A DNA stretch of 64,000 bases from Macquaria australasica (taxonomy: Eukaryota > Chordata > Actinopteri > Centrarchiformes > Percichthyidae): positions 61,292 to 125,291 of the forward strand of contig SEMN01001016.1 in the NCBI GenBank assembly GCA_005408345.1, written 5' to 3'. Within the stretch, counting starts at the first letter, position 1, and each line of letters starts with the position of its first letter. Made by a program: the position numbers and the translations under genes. The notes beneath the pieces are model-generated. The model was not told the DNA's origin, ran no database searches, and worked only from the letters and a program-made list of their open reading frames with translations. Below, piece after piece: positions 1 to 12,100 of the stretch.

Positions 1-119
1 TCAAAATTTTGATCTATCTGGGAGCGCCTTGATAGCTGAATGGTTACATTGCATGCCACATGGCTGCATGGTTGCAACTGTTGCTGCTTCGATTCCAGCT
101 GCGACCTTTGCTGCATGTC

Positions 120-120
<1 letters not shown>

Positions 121-156
<36 letters not shown>

Positions 157-170
157 CCTCTCTCTCCCCA
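121..170. repeat. (CT)n microsatellite
   Basis: An almost pure run of CT dinucleotides with a few extra Cs. Reading frames through it give Leu-Ser repeats and are not genes. Confidence 0.9.
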
Positions 171-639
171 TTTCATGTCTGCCTCTACCTGTCACTATCG
201 GAGACTGTCCTCCCCAAAAATATAGACGTATAGGTCCTCTGTGCAAGCAGCTTATTACAACCTATAACATTTATTATTAGGCGGCGACCTCTAGTGGCTG
301 TAGTAATTATGACAGGAGCAAAGGTCAGGTGAGATAATATAAAGAGTGACAAAGTCTGTGTAGGGAGGAGGCCAGAGTGGATGGATGGGTCAAACACTAG
401 CCTTTCACCCAGGAGACAGTTGTTCGTGTCCCATGTGAGATCGAAAGTCAGCGTTGACTTATTTTAACTTACATATGTCAGTTAAGTTATGTTAGTAAGT
501 CACGTGACGTAACTTAACTTACGCAGGTGCCTGAACCTAACCAAACTGTGACCGATTCACAATGTTACCATGACGACGGATGTCCGGTACGCCTATATGT
601 CATTTTGGGAGTCATTGACAATCAACCGATTGTGTTGTT

Positions 640-860
640 TAGTTTGGAGGACGTGTTGCATCCAATAAAGACAAAAGATTTGATCTTGTCCAATACTTTG
701 GTTTATGACTAAATACCTGACATTCCCATCAGCCTCAGCTGTACTTTACATTTTGTGCTAATTAGCAAACGTTAGCATGCTAACATGCTAAACTAAGATG
801 GTGAACATGGTAAACATTATACCTTCTAAACATCAGCATGTTTGATTGCTAAGAATCAAA
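640..860. repeat. Dispersed repeat with 'gctaacatgcta' motifs, copy 1
   Basis: This segment contains 'tttatgactaaatacc', then 'gacatt-cccatca', then a row of 'gttagcatgctaacatgct' motifs and 'aacatcagcatgtt'. The same order of motifs recurs at about 45055-45255. This kind of alternating gctaa/ttagc sequence is a common interspersed repeat in fish genomes; its class is not evident from the sequence. Confidence 0.6.
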
Positions 861-984
861 AACAAACTTTCAACCTCAAATTTGATCCATCTTACAATTT
901 GGTTTTCTTTATAATTAACCTGATAGCCTCACAGATAACCATGCATACACAGACAGTCTCTCTCTCAGAACTTATGGTTTTGCA

Positions 985-1215
985 CTATTTTTTTGTCATG
1001 AAAGTTGTAGGACCATGATTCAATGTTGGTGATATGTGTTATATGACTACAAAGAAGTATGATTCCTCCCAGTATTTAATCAGTATATCCAGACCTTTTT
1101 CATTGTCATTTAATTTCACTAAACTTCACAGTTTATAGAATCAATTTATGGATCAAAATAATGGATGCATTGATGTGTTACTGCCTGACCATGAACCAGT
1201 GTTATACTGAGTAGA
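985..1215. repeat. Diverged duplicate, copy 1 (partner 3760-4030)
   Basis: Shared landmarks with 3760-4030 in the same order and strand include 'ggaccatgattcaa', 'gactacaaag', 'cctcccagtatttgatcagta', 'agtttatagaatcaat', 'tatggatcaaa', 'ttgatgtgtta' and 'ccagtgttata'. The copies differ by many substitutions and small indels. Neither contains a recognisable protein, so this is an old segmental copy or a non-autonomous repeat. Confidence 0.65.
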
Positions 1216-1709
1216 GAACAGAGCTATCCTTTGGAAAGTTTGTCAGACGCAGCCTCCCAATTCTAACATCAGTAACAGAAGAGGGTTTCAGATGCTCTTC
1301 AACATCCTGACGCCTTTAGTCATGTTAATGCTTGTTTGTTACATATTTACCTGGTGGTCAAATGGTCAATAGGTCAAATATGTTGGCCATTTTGGAATAA
1401 TATCAGATAAATACAGGAAGTTGCCTGGTTTCCTTGATGGACATGTGTGTGAGAAGAGCCACCAACAGGACAAAATAGAGATCCTGTTCACTGTCCAAAG
1501 CTCAGTCATGATATGTTTTATTAACTGACAGACAGTGTTTCAGCTTGAGAATGATCTTCCTCAGTTCCCAGTTCCCAGTACCCTGACAAGAATAATATTC
1601 AACAGGAAACACTTCCATCTTGTGATATGTATATATCGATATATTTTACCATACTTATTAAACCCCAGTTTTCACCACCAGTTTCTTCCTGCTTGTCCTC
1701 CTTTTTCAG

Positions 1710-1803
1710 GGTGGAGTTCCAGAACAAGTTCTATTCGGGCCAGGGCTTCAAGTTTGTCCCCTTCTCATTTGAGAGCATCCTGGAGGGACGATTTGATGAG
1801 TGA
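1710..1803 (+). CDS. Last coding exon of an unidentified plus-strand gene
   Basis: A strong acceptor (poly-pyrimidine tract ending ttttttcag-like, AG at 1708-1709) is followed by a short reading frame that ends at TGA 1801-1803. It encodes about 30 residues, including FYSGQGFKFVPFSFES and ending in EGRFDE. The aromatic, patterned sequence and good acceptor suggest a real terminal exon, and the rest of the gene would lie outside the window or in undetected upstream exons. I do not recognise the family and assign no function. It could be a decayed exon: no other exon of the same gene was found in the preceding 1.7 kb. Confidence 0.45.
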
Positions 1804-4800
1804 TCAGGCCTCAGCCAGCAGAGTCCTCAGCATTCCCTTCTCTCCACTGTATATGTGTTTGTGTGTGTCATAGACTGTATACGGTGTGTGTGCATGAGCC
1901 CAAGTGCAGCCCTCTGTCACCCTCTAGTGGTCATTTGTGAAACTTTTGTCTATGAGCTATAATGTAGACCTAGTAAAGGGTTTTTCCAGTGCATGTGTCA
2001 AGCCTACCCATACTGGAGCTTCTAGTGCTGTGGCACAGTACCTTCACTGTACTCAACACAGAGAAATATAATAACATCTCATCTGCCAGCTTTCCTTCTA
2101 AGATATCCATAAACATTTGGCGAGGTCTGTGTCCCTAAAGATGAATCCAGGTTGTAGGCGGAAGTAGACAAGTCGCCATCACTGCGATGGCACCTCACTT
2201 GTAAAAATGCCTGTAACACTGTAATGTAAGCAAAGGATTTCATTTTTTAAGTGCTTTTGCCAAGAACTCTGTCCAGGACATCCTGTAATGCCAATTGTAT
2301 TTTAAAGGTATGGTCAACAAATGCCATTAAAATAAAGTTTATAATAAAAAATAAAATAAAATAAAACTTAAACTTTTCAACTAAATTCAGCCCAGTTTTA
2401 ACAGACAGCTGGACGTCTTTTCTGTTCTTTTCTGCTGTTAGCAGCTGCTCCAACAACAAACTGATTTAGGAAAACAACGGAAAGTAAAATCCACAATCCT
2501 CTACTCCATGAAATTAATTTTACTTTCCTAAATCTCCATTATTATTAAAGCCTCATGTTTAGATCACAATCTGAGTGGTTTGCCAACAAAAGACTGACTA
2601 GGGACCACTAAAGACCAAGCGATCTCCCTACACAGGGACGCTGGTGAGTCACCACCCTGGTGATTTCTTGCTAGTTTGGTACTATGTCTCCTGGCCGAAA
2701 TTTGACTTTTACAGTATCATGCATTTCATGCATATTACGTGATGCATTTCTTATGACTACCATGCAGGGAATCATGGAGTTTGATGATTTAAATCATAGC
2801 AAGCCACTATTCCTGCTGGGTTAATGAACTCCTCCACATAGTAGTTTCACGTCCAGACTGTGGAGGTCGGACAGAAGTGCTACATTCATGTTCATTTTTC
2901 CCCACTGATTTGTGACCGAATAACTTCCACATTCACACAGACTATCGTCATCTGTCAGAGAGGGCGACTGCTTACCTTGATGAACCCAAACATCTGTGCT
3001 TTCACTTTCACTGTTAATGTGTTCAATTCCACTCTGCCACATCAGTAATGGCTGCGGTGCTGGAGAGACAGCAAATATATCAGCTGCCGGATTCTTCTAA
3101 ACCCCTAAATCTTAGCATTTTGGTGTCATTTCCTGTAGCGAGTTTACATTAACGTTGCCTCTCCTAATAAACTGCACTACAGTTTTGTTGGAGGAGGGTT
3201 TGGAACCAGGTTTTCTCAGTGTGGTTAGGTGGTGTCTGGAACTGAACCAGACACCCTCCCTTACGTATATGTACAGCATGGAACACTTAGGCAATGGAAA
3301 AACCTTTGAAGATTCATCCTGCTCATGAAAAAGCCTGTAAGACCAGCTGTCGTCTTCCTCCTGTGTAATCAGAGGATCTACACAAATGTTGCAGAAATCC
3401 CAGTGTTTACTCTGAGCTTGAAGTTTTACTGCACCTCTGTTGCTCCATCCAAAAAAACTGACAAATCATCAGACAGTGCAAGGGATTAACAATATTTAGA
3501 TTCAAGACATAATATTGTTCTGAGCAGTCAGATGAATGCACTCAGATGAAACACATTTGGAAGACAAAATGAAGGCAAACTGTAAAATTATTAAAATTTA
3601 CAGCCCAACTTCCTGCTTCAACTTTGACTTATCGGACTGTGTTCCCAGATCTCAGCAATTGCTAAAAGTAAGACCCAAGCTGCAATGAGCCTTTTATGTA
3701 CTGCCTATACAGGATGGCTTAACTTCTGCCACAGATACCACTGACTATGGGTTGCAAATTGTAGTTTTGGCCATGAAATGACATATTGTGGAGTTGTAGG
3801 GCCATGATTCAACATTTGTAATTATTATTATTTGTAATAAGACTACAAAGCAATATGATCCCTCCCAGTATTTGATCAGTACACCCAGAAATCACATTTT
3901 TCATTTCCATCTAATTTCACTATAAACTCAACCAGTTTATAGAATCAATGTATGGATCAAATAGATGTATTGATGTGTTATTATCTGACTATGACCCAGT
4001 GTTATATTGAGAAGAGAACACAGCTGTCCATGATGAGATGAAGACATGGTATCCTCTGTGCTGTGATCTGTAACTTCCCCATGCTCATTCTGTGTGAACT
4101 GTTGTTGTAAACTAGTTGAAGAACTGAAGTTAATTGTGTGGAATCCAGTTTCTTCAGAAATATGGGAAATGATATGACTCATGAAAGAATTGTGACATAA
4201 CTTGGTCCCTCCTTTGTTTTTGAGAAATGTACACTACTTTTTCAACAACAAATTACTCTATCCAGTCACCACACCCATTAAGGGTAAAATAAGATTTAAA
4301 TTGTGCTGCACTGAAATCTCTCTTCTGTTCAAACTGAGGTACAGTTTAGTTTACAATAACAATCATGGTAGACTGATAATCAAAGTTATTATTGTATTTG
4401 ATTGTCATTATTTTTTAAGGATTTTTTGTGTTTGTTTTGCTTCAGAAAACATGTTTTCTAAGTCTTCATGTGAGATGTTTCAGTTCTATGTGCATTCGGA
4501 TTCTGCAGAAAAAGAGAAAAAGAACCTCTAAACAACACATGTAACTGATGTTGGTCAGTGACTGGTGATATAGAAGGTAATGTGTTTGTGATCAATAATA
4601 AATAGAGACTAGGGGATTCATCGTGTCCTGTTTTCTCTCTCGCTCTCTCTGGGCAAAGCAGGTAAATCCTCACATGAACAAAATGGATTAAAAGATAGCC
4701 TAATCCAAAAATAACACTGCTTAAGGAAGAACATATGATATGGTATGATAACAGGCCAGACATTTTGATTTCTAGTAGGAAAAGCACAGGTGTTAGTAAT

Positions 4801-4860
4801 AACATTAATGATGGCTCCATTCTATTCAAGTAGCCCAGTAAGCCATGACAGTGTGACAGT
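1804..4860. other. Non-coding region, nothing recognised except one repeat copy
   Basis: Apart from the repeat copy at 3760-4030, I see no conserved protein, RNA gene or clear transposon ends. Reading frames here are short and of low complexity or unrecognised. Confidence 0.5.
3760..4030. repeat. Diverged duplicate, copy 2 (partner 985-1215)
   Basis: Same ordered landmarks as 985-1215, about 2.8 kb apart and in the same orientation. This copy has extra 'tatta' sequence near 3820-3835. Confidence 0.65.
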
Positions 4861-4863
4861 GAG

Positions 4864-5395
4864 CCAATGGTGGAAGTATTCAGATCCATTACTTATGTAA
4901 AAGTAGCAATACTACACTGTAAAAAATACTGTTACAAGTAAAAGTCCTGCATTCAAAATTCTACATGAGTAAAAGTACTTGTACTTCAAGTATCAAAAGT
5001 AAAATCACTCGTTATGCAAAATGGCCCTTTTCAGAGTGTTAAATTATAGAGCCCCCAAGTTCCTGAAAGTTGATATATTTTTATCTAATGCACACAAGAT
5101 AATATGTGCACACAGGTTACTATCTTGTAAATAATAGTACATGGTGACCTCCCGTATATCCCAACACACGTAGCTGTGCACAAACAGAGTCGGTCTAATC
5201 AGCCACAATAACTCCTTTAATCTATAATAATGCATTATCCTTTATAGGTTTATATGTCTTGCATTTAAAATCTAGTAACTAGTAAATATAGCTGTTAAAG
5301 TGAAGTAAAAAGTGCAATATTTCACTCTGAAATGTATTGGAGTAGAAGTTTAAAGGCTATACATTTGAAATACAAGTAGGCTAGGATACCTCCAA
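4864..5395. repeat. Interspersed fish repeat ('tattcagatccattact' family)
   Basis: The segment opens with 'aatggtggaagtattcagat', runs through 'aaaagtcctgcattcaaaat' and 'agtaaaagtacttgtact', and ends with 'tattggagtagaagtttaaa'. From general knowledge this layout is one of the most frequent short interspersed repeats in teleost genomes, probably a non-autonomous DNA transposon. No coding capacity is visible. Boundaries are approximate. Confidence 0.6.
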
Positions 5396-5600
5396 TAATA
5401 ATAAATATACATTATGTTACTTTCCAGCATGAACAATATCAGGACCCTGAAACTAAGGCAGCTAAATGGAATTCAGCCATCATCTTCATTCACTCTTCAT
5501 CACGCCTGTGTTTTTCCTACTGTCACATGTCAAAATGTCTGCTGTGAAGAAGAGATGAGTCATCCTCATCATCACGTGTCTCTCTGTTGACTGCGAACTA

Positions 5601-5611
5601 CTTTCAGTTTC
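5601..5611 (-). promoter_or_regulatory. Candidate interferon-stimulated response element (ISRE)
   Basis: On the minus strand this reads GAAACTGAAAG, which fits the ISRE/IRF core GAAANNGAAA. It lies just before a locally GC-rich patch (gcgcggcggcgctg, about 5618-5632) followed by a possible donor (taag|gtatgg). It could therefore mark a promoter and non-coding first exon for the NLR gene that starts 3.4 kb downstream. Single motifs of this size occur by chance, so the assignment is an inference. Confidence 0.35.
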
Positions 5612-5639
5612 AGTTACTAGCGCGGCGGCGCTGATGTAA

Positions 5640-8284
5640 GGTATGGTAGGCCACTACTACTCCTTTTATCTGCCTATTGTCTGTAATGGTAACTAATGAA
5701 GTCCGTCTTCGAGCTATGTATCAGTTTATCTTTCAACTAACTCAGCTTTGCCAACAGTTTATTAACCAGTCAGAGTGCAGCCATAGCCAGTGTCGTAAGA
5801 AACAGAGGAAGGAGTCTTGAACAATAGCTATGGCTAGCATAGTTTAAAAGTTATAGCCTGCTACAGCAACTAGCCTACATTCGGAAAGTCAGGAGACGCG
5901 GAACTGCGGTCAAGTGAGCCGTTATTTGCGAAAACCCGGTAAAGCCAGCCGCCGTTAGGATTTTGATCTACTGGCATTTCAGTATTCATTTCTCACATTA
6001 TGTTACACTTCCTATATCAAATAAGTCCTGTTGTATGGAATCAGATGGCTCTCGATATTCATGAATGCGCACATAAGGATTCACAGATGTATTTCGTGAT
6101 TTCAATATAAATAACTCCACAAAAATATTTTGTAATGCATACAAAAATATTTATCGTTGTATATACATGTAAAAAAAATATGAAAAAAGAAGGTTCACAA
6201 ATGTATTTCTGATGCAAACACAAATACTTGTTTTCAAAAACATATTTGGATGTTGTTGCATCTACATGTGTGAACTTCACTGCATGTTCAAATACATTTT
6301 TTTTAAAGGAAATTATCTGTAGCCTATCAAATGTCTCCTTCCATTTCAGCCAATCACATGGCTGATCACATTTGAGGGTATAATCTAATGTGATACAGAC
6401 ATAGCGTTACATCTGCACAGTCTGCAAATATGAACATGAAGATGGACATCAAACAGCTGCCCTGAGGTCGACCTCAACATGGCGACTGGTACCTGCTCTC
6501 CACAGGAGGAGGTGGAGAAGGAAACCTCCTGTCGATGCTCAGGACAACGGGCAGGAGGTTGACGATGTAGGCAGAACCATTCTGGAGGTTGCCAATGTAG
6601 GCAGGACCATTTTGGAGGTCAGCGACGTAGATGGAACCGCTTTGAGGTCAGCCTGGCAACTGATGATCTGGCCGTAGGTCACGGCACGGTGCAGGACTGG
6701 TGGACCAGTAGAGAGCTGAGCAGGAGGCCAGCGACAGGAGAGCAGGACCAGAGGCTGGTGGCTGGAGTGCAGAGCAGGAGACGGGTGATTGGTGATCTGG
6801 AAGGTCAAGCAGGGGTGGCCAACTAGAGGTCTAGCTGGGCGTCGGTGGGGGCTGACTGGAGATCTAGCTGGGCTTCGGTGGGGGCAGCCGACTGGGGTTC
6901 AGGCAGGACATCGGTAAGGATAGCCGACTGGGGTTCAGGCTGGGCATCGGCAAGGATGGCCGACTGGAGGTCTGGCAGGGCGTTGGCAAGGACGACCGAC
7001 TGGGGTTCTGTGACACAGGGCTTCTGTAGCTCTTGGCAGCTGAGTCTCTGTGGCGCTGGGTAGCTGAGAGAGTCATCTGTGTTGGAAGCCATGGGGACCA
7101 CTCCTTCTCTTGGGGAAATTTCAAGGCGAGCCTGCGCAAAAACTTGTTCATTGAATGCTCATAGAATTCCCGGGATACAGGATCAGGACAGGCAACACAA
7201 AAGGTTATAAGTCACCTCACGTAGTTCCTGCTGGGTCCATGGCTGGTCAGATCGTTCTGTCAGGCAGGTGTGTGAGGCAGCAGGAGAAGGACCCAAATGC
7301 AGATAGTCAGGCAGATACGGACAGTTGTTGATTTAATGATCGGTTGAAGATACAATTACAGGCAGACACAGGTAGGTTGACAGGCAGGCAGGTACAGGTG
7401 GCTCGAAAGCAAAGAACATGGCAACAAAGAAACTACAACGATCTGACAACAGAACGGATAAAAGGGGCTGGAATAAAAGGAAACTCTGAAGGCATCTGGT
7501 GGACAGGTAAAAAATTACACTTAAGGGGCCTGGGAATGTGGAAATGTGTCTGAAGAGAAGGACAGAGAGACAGAATGAACGAGTCCACACAATAGAGGTG
7601 GACATTGTGACATATGCATTGAAAGATATTTTTGTGGAGATAGTCATTTATACATAAATTAGAAATACATTTGTTCATTAATATCGAGACCCATCTGATT
7701 CTATATTGTTGAACGTAGATACTGCTGCCATATTGCAGCAGGGTTCTGGCCAGTTCAAATTGTGCTGCTTTTGGATGTTCTAATAAAAGAAATGCCAAAA
7801 CCAAGTAACAGGGAATAACATTTCACAGATGAGAAGTTATTTCACAATATTTTACTATTACGATTGTGCTGAATTTAATATATCACAATAAGTAATCTTT
7901 CTTTTAAGCTAGGATAATGTTAAATTATGGCAGGTAAAGAAAAAAAGATGAACATTTTTATTAAAGTAATATATCATAAGATGCAGAAGATGATATTAAT
8001 CATTATTATCAATCAGCTATGTTATATGTATTATTGTGTTAAGTCAGTCCTAAGTTATCTACTTTAAAGTGTTTGTTTACAACTGTTTTCCGTGTTGACG
8101 CATCACTGCAATGAACAGCAGCGACCAATGCGGTATCTAACTGTATATCTTGTTGAGTATGTGAAACTGTTTTCATAATAGGTTTGCTGAGAAGCGCGAT
8201 GGATTTCTGCTCAAGTCCTGTTCAGAATGACCCTGACTACCGTATCATATTTGGAGTTATTTTACTGTACAGTTTTTGAGAAAA
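5640..8284. other. Non-coding region with short-period repeats
   Basis: At 6060-6290 there are loosely repeated 'acaaatatttg'-like words. At 6480-7150 there is G-rich sequence with a 36-bp minisatellite, listed separately. About 7240-7560 resembles the leader region of an LTR element ('gaaggacccaaatgcag', 'gttgatttaatgatcgg') but no protein supports this. No gene was recognised. Confidence 0.45.
6845..7020 (-). repeat. 36-bp minisatellite, about five units
   Basis: Units beginning 'gactggggttcaggc...' recur about every 36 bases. On the minus strand they keep one frame and give 12-residue units such as QSAILADAQPEP, QSAILTDVLPEP and QSAAPTEAQLDL. Because 36 is a multiple of 3, an open frame is expected without selection, so this is not called a gene. 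It may be part of an LTR element remnant. Confidence 0.6.
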
Positions 8285-8539
8285 ACATGGATCAAGTCAC
8301 CTCCAAAGTCAAAATACATTGACTATGTTTATGTGCCCTTATTCCAAAAAAGACAATATTCCTACTAAGCTGTTCACATGGCTAATGAAAATGAATATTC
8401 TACTAATATTCCTGTTTACATGCATACTCCGGCTTTGTCTAACAGGGTTCGATGCCCTAACTTGTCATTTATCACGTCAAAATATGGAACTGCTGGAGCA
8501 GCTTGAGCCATTTTGCTTCTTTGCATCAAAATAGGATTT

Positions 8540-8700
8540 TCCACTGGACTTGTTCGACCATGCGAACTCAGCCTCGCTCTTTCATTTGTTCAACCACATT
8601 CTTGAAAAGGTCACTGTTGCGATATTTGCGCATATCCAAAAACCTGTTGATATCCAAGGCTTTCATAATGTTTAAAAGTAGATGTATTTTAATTTCCTTA
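8540..8700 (-). mobile_element. Fragment of a Myb/SANT-encoding DNA transposon, copy 1
   Basis: The minus strand encodes a decayed Myb/SANT-like DNA-binding segment with residues like LLLNIMKALDINRFLDM followed by KYRNSDLFKNVVEQMKE, the pattern seen in proteins linked to PIF/Harbinger elements. The plus strand at about 39470-39605 carries a second copy. Both copies share a TGA in the same place just before VR-VEQ. The flanks at 8285-8470 may belong to the same element, but terminal repeats were not resolved. Confidence 0.5.
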
Positions 8701-9013
8701 TGAGGGAGCTGGATGTTGCTGCACAGATTCTCGTGTGTGACTAAAGTGTGTGGTCATTCATTTGTCTGTGTTTGGTTGACTCTGAGGAAGACTGGTGTGT
8801 GTGGTCGATATGCATTGGTCTTGTTTTTAATCATGTAGCCATGATAGTAAAGACTTGTCAACTTTTGTACTTAGAACGAAAGCAGTCTGTCTTGATTTGC
8901 GGTGGGAATCCATTCCCTTTCTAGTGGACAGTATATCTACAGTGCTTACACAGTCATCTATTTGCATATCTCCCAACATGATGCTGCACTTGTGTGAAGG
9001 TGTCCACTCTGCC

Positions 9014-9102
9014 ATGAATCAGTGTGAGGACAGAGAGGAGGGAGGCCCCCCCACTAAAACCACTCTGAGTGGGGAACATGGATGCCACACAGAAGCTATG
9101 AG
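9014..9102 (+). CDS. NLR exon 1 (start codon exon)
   Basis: Begins with ATG and encodes 29 codons plus two bases; donor gtgaga follows at 9103. The peptide contains EEGGPPTKTTLSGEH, typical of the start of fish NLRC3-like proteins. Any 5' untranslated exon lies further upstream, possibly near 5630. Confidence 0.75.
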
Positions 9103-12100
9103 GTGAGATGAGTATATCCATACATTGAAATCACTCCACCGTCATAGTTTAGAGTTAAAGCTGTGTGTGTGTGTGTGTGTGTGGTGTTGACACCCAGAGC
9201 AGCAGCAGAGACCAGACTCTCCTGAACCCAGCTGTGTGTCCATGAAGAGCCAACACTCATGAGTCTCCACCCATAAATGCAACAAAAAAGGAGAACAAAA
9301 CTTCAGTATCAGTATAATTCAATTCAAATTCAATTCAAAAGACAGCTTTCTTTCTATTTATCTTCTCTTTGATGAGTCATTTTGATGTGTAAAATGTTGT
9401 TGATGGTATCTGAAATCATTTTATAATACATATAAATCCATCCATGCATTATGTTGTGAAAAGCATCTTTGCTTGTTACTAACTTTAACAGTTTAGCATA
9501 ATGAAACTGATTCATGCTCAGTCCGCATGCATATAGAGACCCAAAGTGTATAATATTAAACCCAAAAGTATATTAGATAAATTACACATTATGAAATAAA
9601 TAATTATATGAATAAATAGAGTCAAATATATAAATTAACCAATAAATTGTGAAATAATTCAACTCATTATTGTGAAATTTTATAATTTTTATTTTTTTAC
9701 TTGTTTAATGGAATTTATATTTTATGATACACATTTTTTCAAAATGCCTCTTTGAAAAATGTTTTTAATTTATAACATGTCATGATCCCCTAAGGACTCT
9801 TGTTTGGACTCTGTTTTCTGGTCTTTGTTTCCTGTTTTAGCAACTTACCAAGTGCACAGATCTATAAGAGGAAAGCTGCCGTTAACGGGCGTGTCTGGTG
9901 ACTTAATCCGACGACCAAAGCTACTCGGTCGGGTGTAGTTATCAGAGGGAGCAGGGTAGACGACCGGATTGTAGGCAGTTAGAGGCTAGGCGAGTTTCCT
10001 CGACACCAATTTAAATATCTTTAGAATTTCTAATAGGATTAGATTTCCATAGAACTGAAGATCGGACCCTTTAAACAGAGAGCTGGTCCAATGAGTCCTG
10101 TACAGGGCTTTTACCAGGATCTAACACCTAACATAACAGCATTTTCCCAGTGACACTTTTGTATTTAATAGTGTGTAATTTCATAACAGTTATCACCAGT
10201 CACCCCCTCACCTTTTTAGCTAATCACCGTTTGTTTATGTGATTATTTATTTTCTTATTTATTTAATACTGAACAGCTTGGGACTCCATACATGCAGAGT
10301 AGATTCCAACGCAGTATTAAGAGGCAATGAAGATATGAAAACCAATATGTTTGGCCTATACACGTTGGAGACAACTTGTGATGGACAGAAAATATTTAAA
10401 ACCAGACAGTTTTTTCAATTTAAAATATATCTTGCAATCTATATATGTTTTCATATATCTACTGCATATATGTATCTTTAACGAGACACGTAATACCTTT
10501 GGACCCAGCTGTGTGTTCATAAAGAGTAACCAGTCAAACTGTCACTTCACTGATTTTAAAGGTGTATTCAAATAATTTAGTAGTGATGACATCATCAGGG
10601 TTCTCTTTTCAGACTTAAGAAAGTTCCCTCCAGACCACAGAGGACATTATACAACTGTTTTTCACAGCCTGAAGTAGTGCTCCTTGTAACTAGTATATTT
10701 GCAATTAAAAATGCAGTATAATGCTGTATTTCTTCCAGGATGCAGCAGCAGAGAGCAGACTCCCCTGTACCCAGCAGTGTGTCCTTGAAGAGTGACTGGT
10801 CTATGGAGCCTCCTTTACATTTCAAAGAGGAACGCCACTCAGTTGATAAAAGGTAAGGATGTAAAACTCATACACACCCACACACATTCAGACTTGGAAG
10901 CTACTGTACCTACAGTAGCTCCATTGGAGCAGTTGGGGGTTAAATGCCCTGCTCAAGGGCACTCCTACAGTCACTAATGAAGTGAGCCTGCAAGCTAGTT
11001 CTGACAGTCAACTCACTCTGCTGCTTAACTTAAAGGGAAACTCAAGTATTTTTAAATCTGGGCCCTATTTTTTTACACATTTTGGGGTCTAAATGATGGA
11101 ATTGGTCTAGTACATGGGACTGGGCTGGAATGGGCTGCAATGGCTGCAACGTAATCCTTTGGGGCAACTGCGCCCGTGAAAAGTCCGTCCACTAAAAGTG
11201 CTTGTTTTTGCCACTCAGACTGTGATTAGAAGTGTCTGACAACATTATGGAAAGGATCCCTACAGTGACGGACCATTTGTTAAAGAGTAAGATCCTTTTT
11301 GTGTAACCAGGAACAGAAAATTTCACTCTAGAAAAAGTCTTGCGTGAGTCAGAGTTGGAGAGAAAAGTTTACATAGGAGAGCTGCTATCAAGAATTTATT
11401 TTCAAAGTCATGGCTGAATATTTAGCCGATTTCGACAATGTAGATGAGCCATTTGAATTCGATGGCCATCCCTATTTATTTGAGCCAGAGTATACGGATC
11501 TTCCTGCAACAACTCAACCTCTCGCGAGATTTCAGAGCGATACTTTTCCTTGAGTGAGACTTTCTGTTTCTGGTTAAACAAAAAGGATCTTACTCTTTTA
11601 AAAACAAGCACTTTTAGTGGATGGACTTTTCACAGGCACAATTGCCCAAAGGATTACTTGCAGCCATTGCAGCCTGTTCGCAGCTGCCAGCTGACGTGAT
11701 CTACAGGACCAATTCCAAAATGTTTGGTAACTATTAGTCATTTAGACCCCAGAATTTTAAAAAAAATGGGGCCCAGGTTTAAAAGTGCCAGAGTTACCCT
11801 TTAAGCCATCAGTGCTCTGCTAACTCTTTTGTTGCCCTCCCGCCACACTGCACACCTGAAAGCTATAATGTCACTTGCTGCTGATGTTGTTCGTACAGAA
11901 TTTCCTAAACCCCACTTCCAACCAGCATTCACCTGTAGGCAACTATAGGCCCCGTTATTATCATCACTCCCCACTCCCTACTGTGCTGACCTCAGTGTTT
12001 CCTCATGAGGAGTGATGCGGTCAAAGCCAAACATTAACACTGAACATGTTCTACTGTCACATATTATTCCATTCAACGGGAGTTGGCTGACTGAACTGAG

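Larger units (their letters stand above)
1..1709. other. Non-coding flank with simple repeat and dispersed repeats
   Basis: No open reading frame here looks like a conserved protein. The stretch holds a CT-rich simple repeat near 121-170, a dispersed repeat at about 640-860 whose relative lies at 45055-45255, and another at about 985-1215 with a relative at 3760-4030. The last bases before 1710 form a pyrimidine-rich splice acceptor for the exon that follows. Confidence 0.6.

Noticed and set aside
4458..4889. 143-codon minus-strand frame
   Set aside because: No recognisable domain, no splice or codon support, and it overlaps the start of an interspersed repeat.
6845..7020. CRISPR-like array
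   Set aside because: Units are contiguous with no unique spacers of constant length, and the genome is a vertebrate's. It is a minisatellite.
7333..7804. Two minus-strand frames rich in Leu, Cys and Ser
   Set aside because: No family recognised, and the region resembles an LTR-element leader; low-complexity antisense frames.
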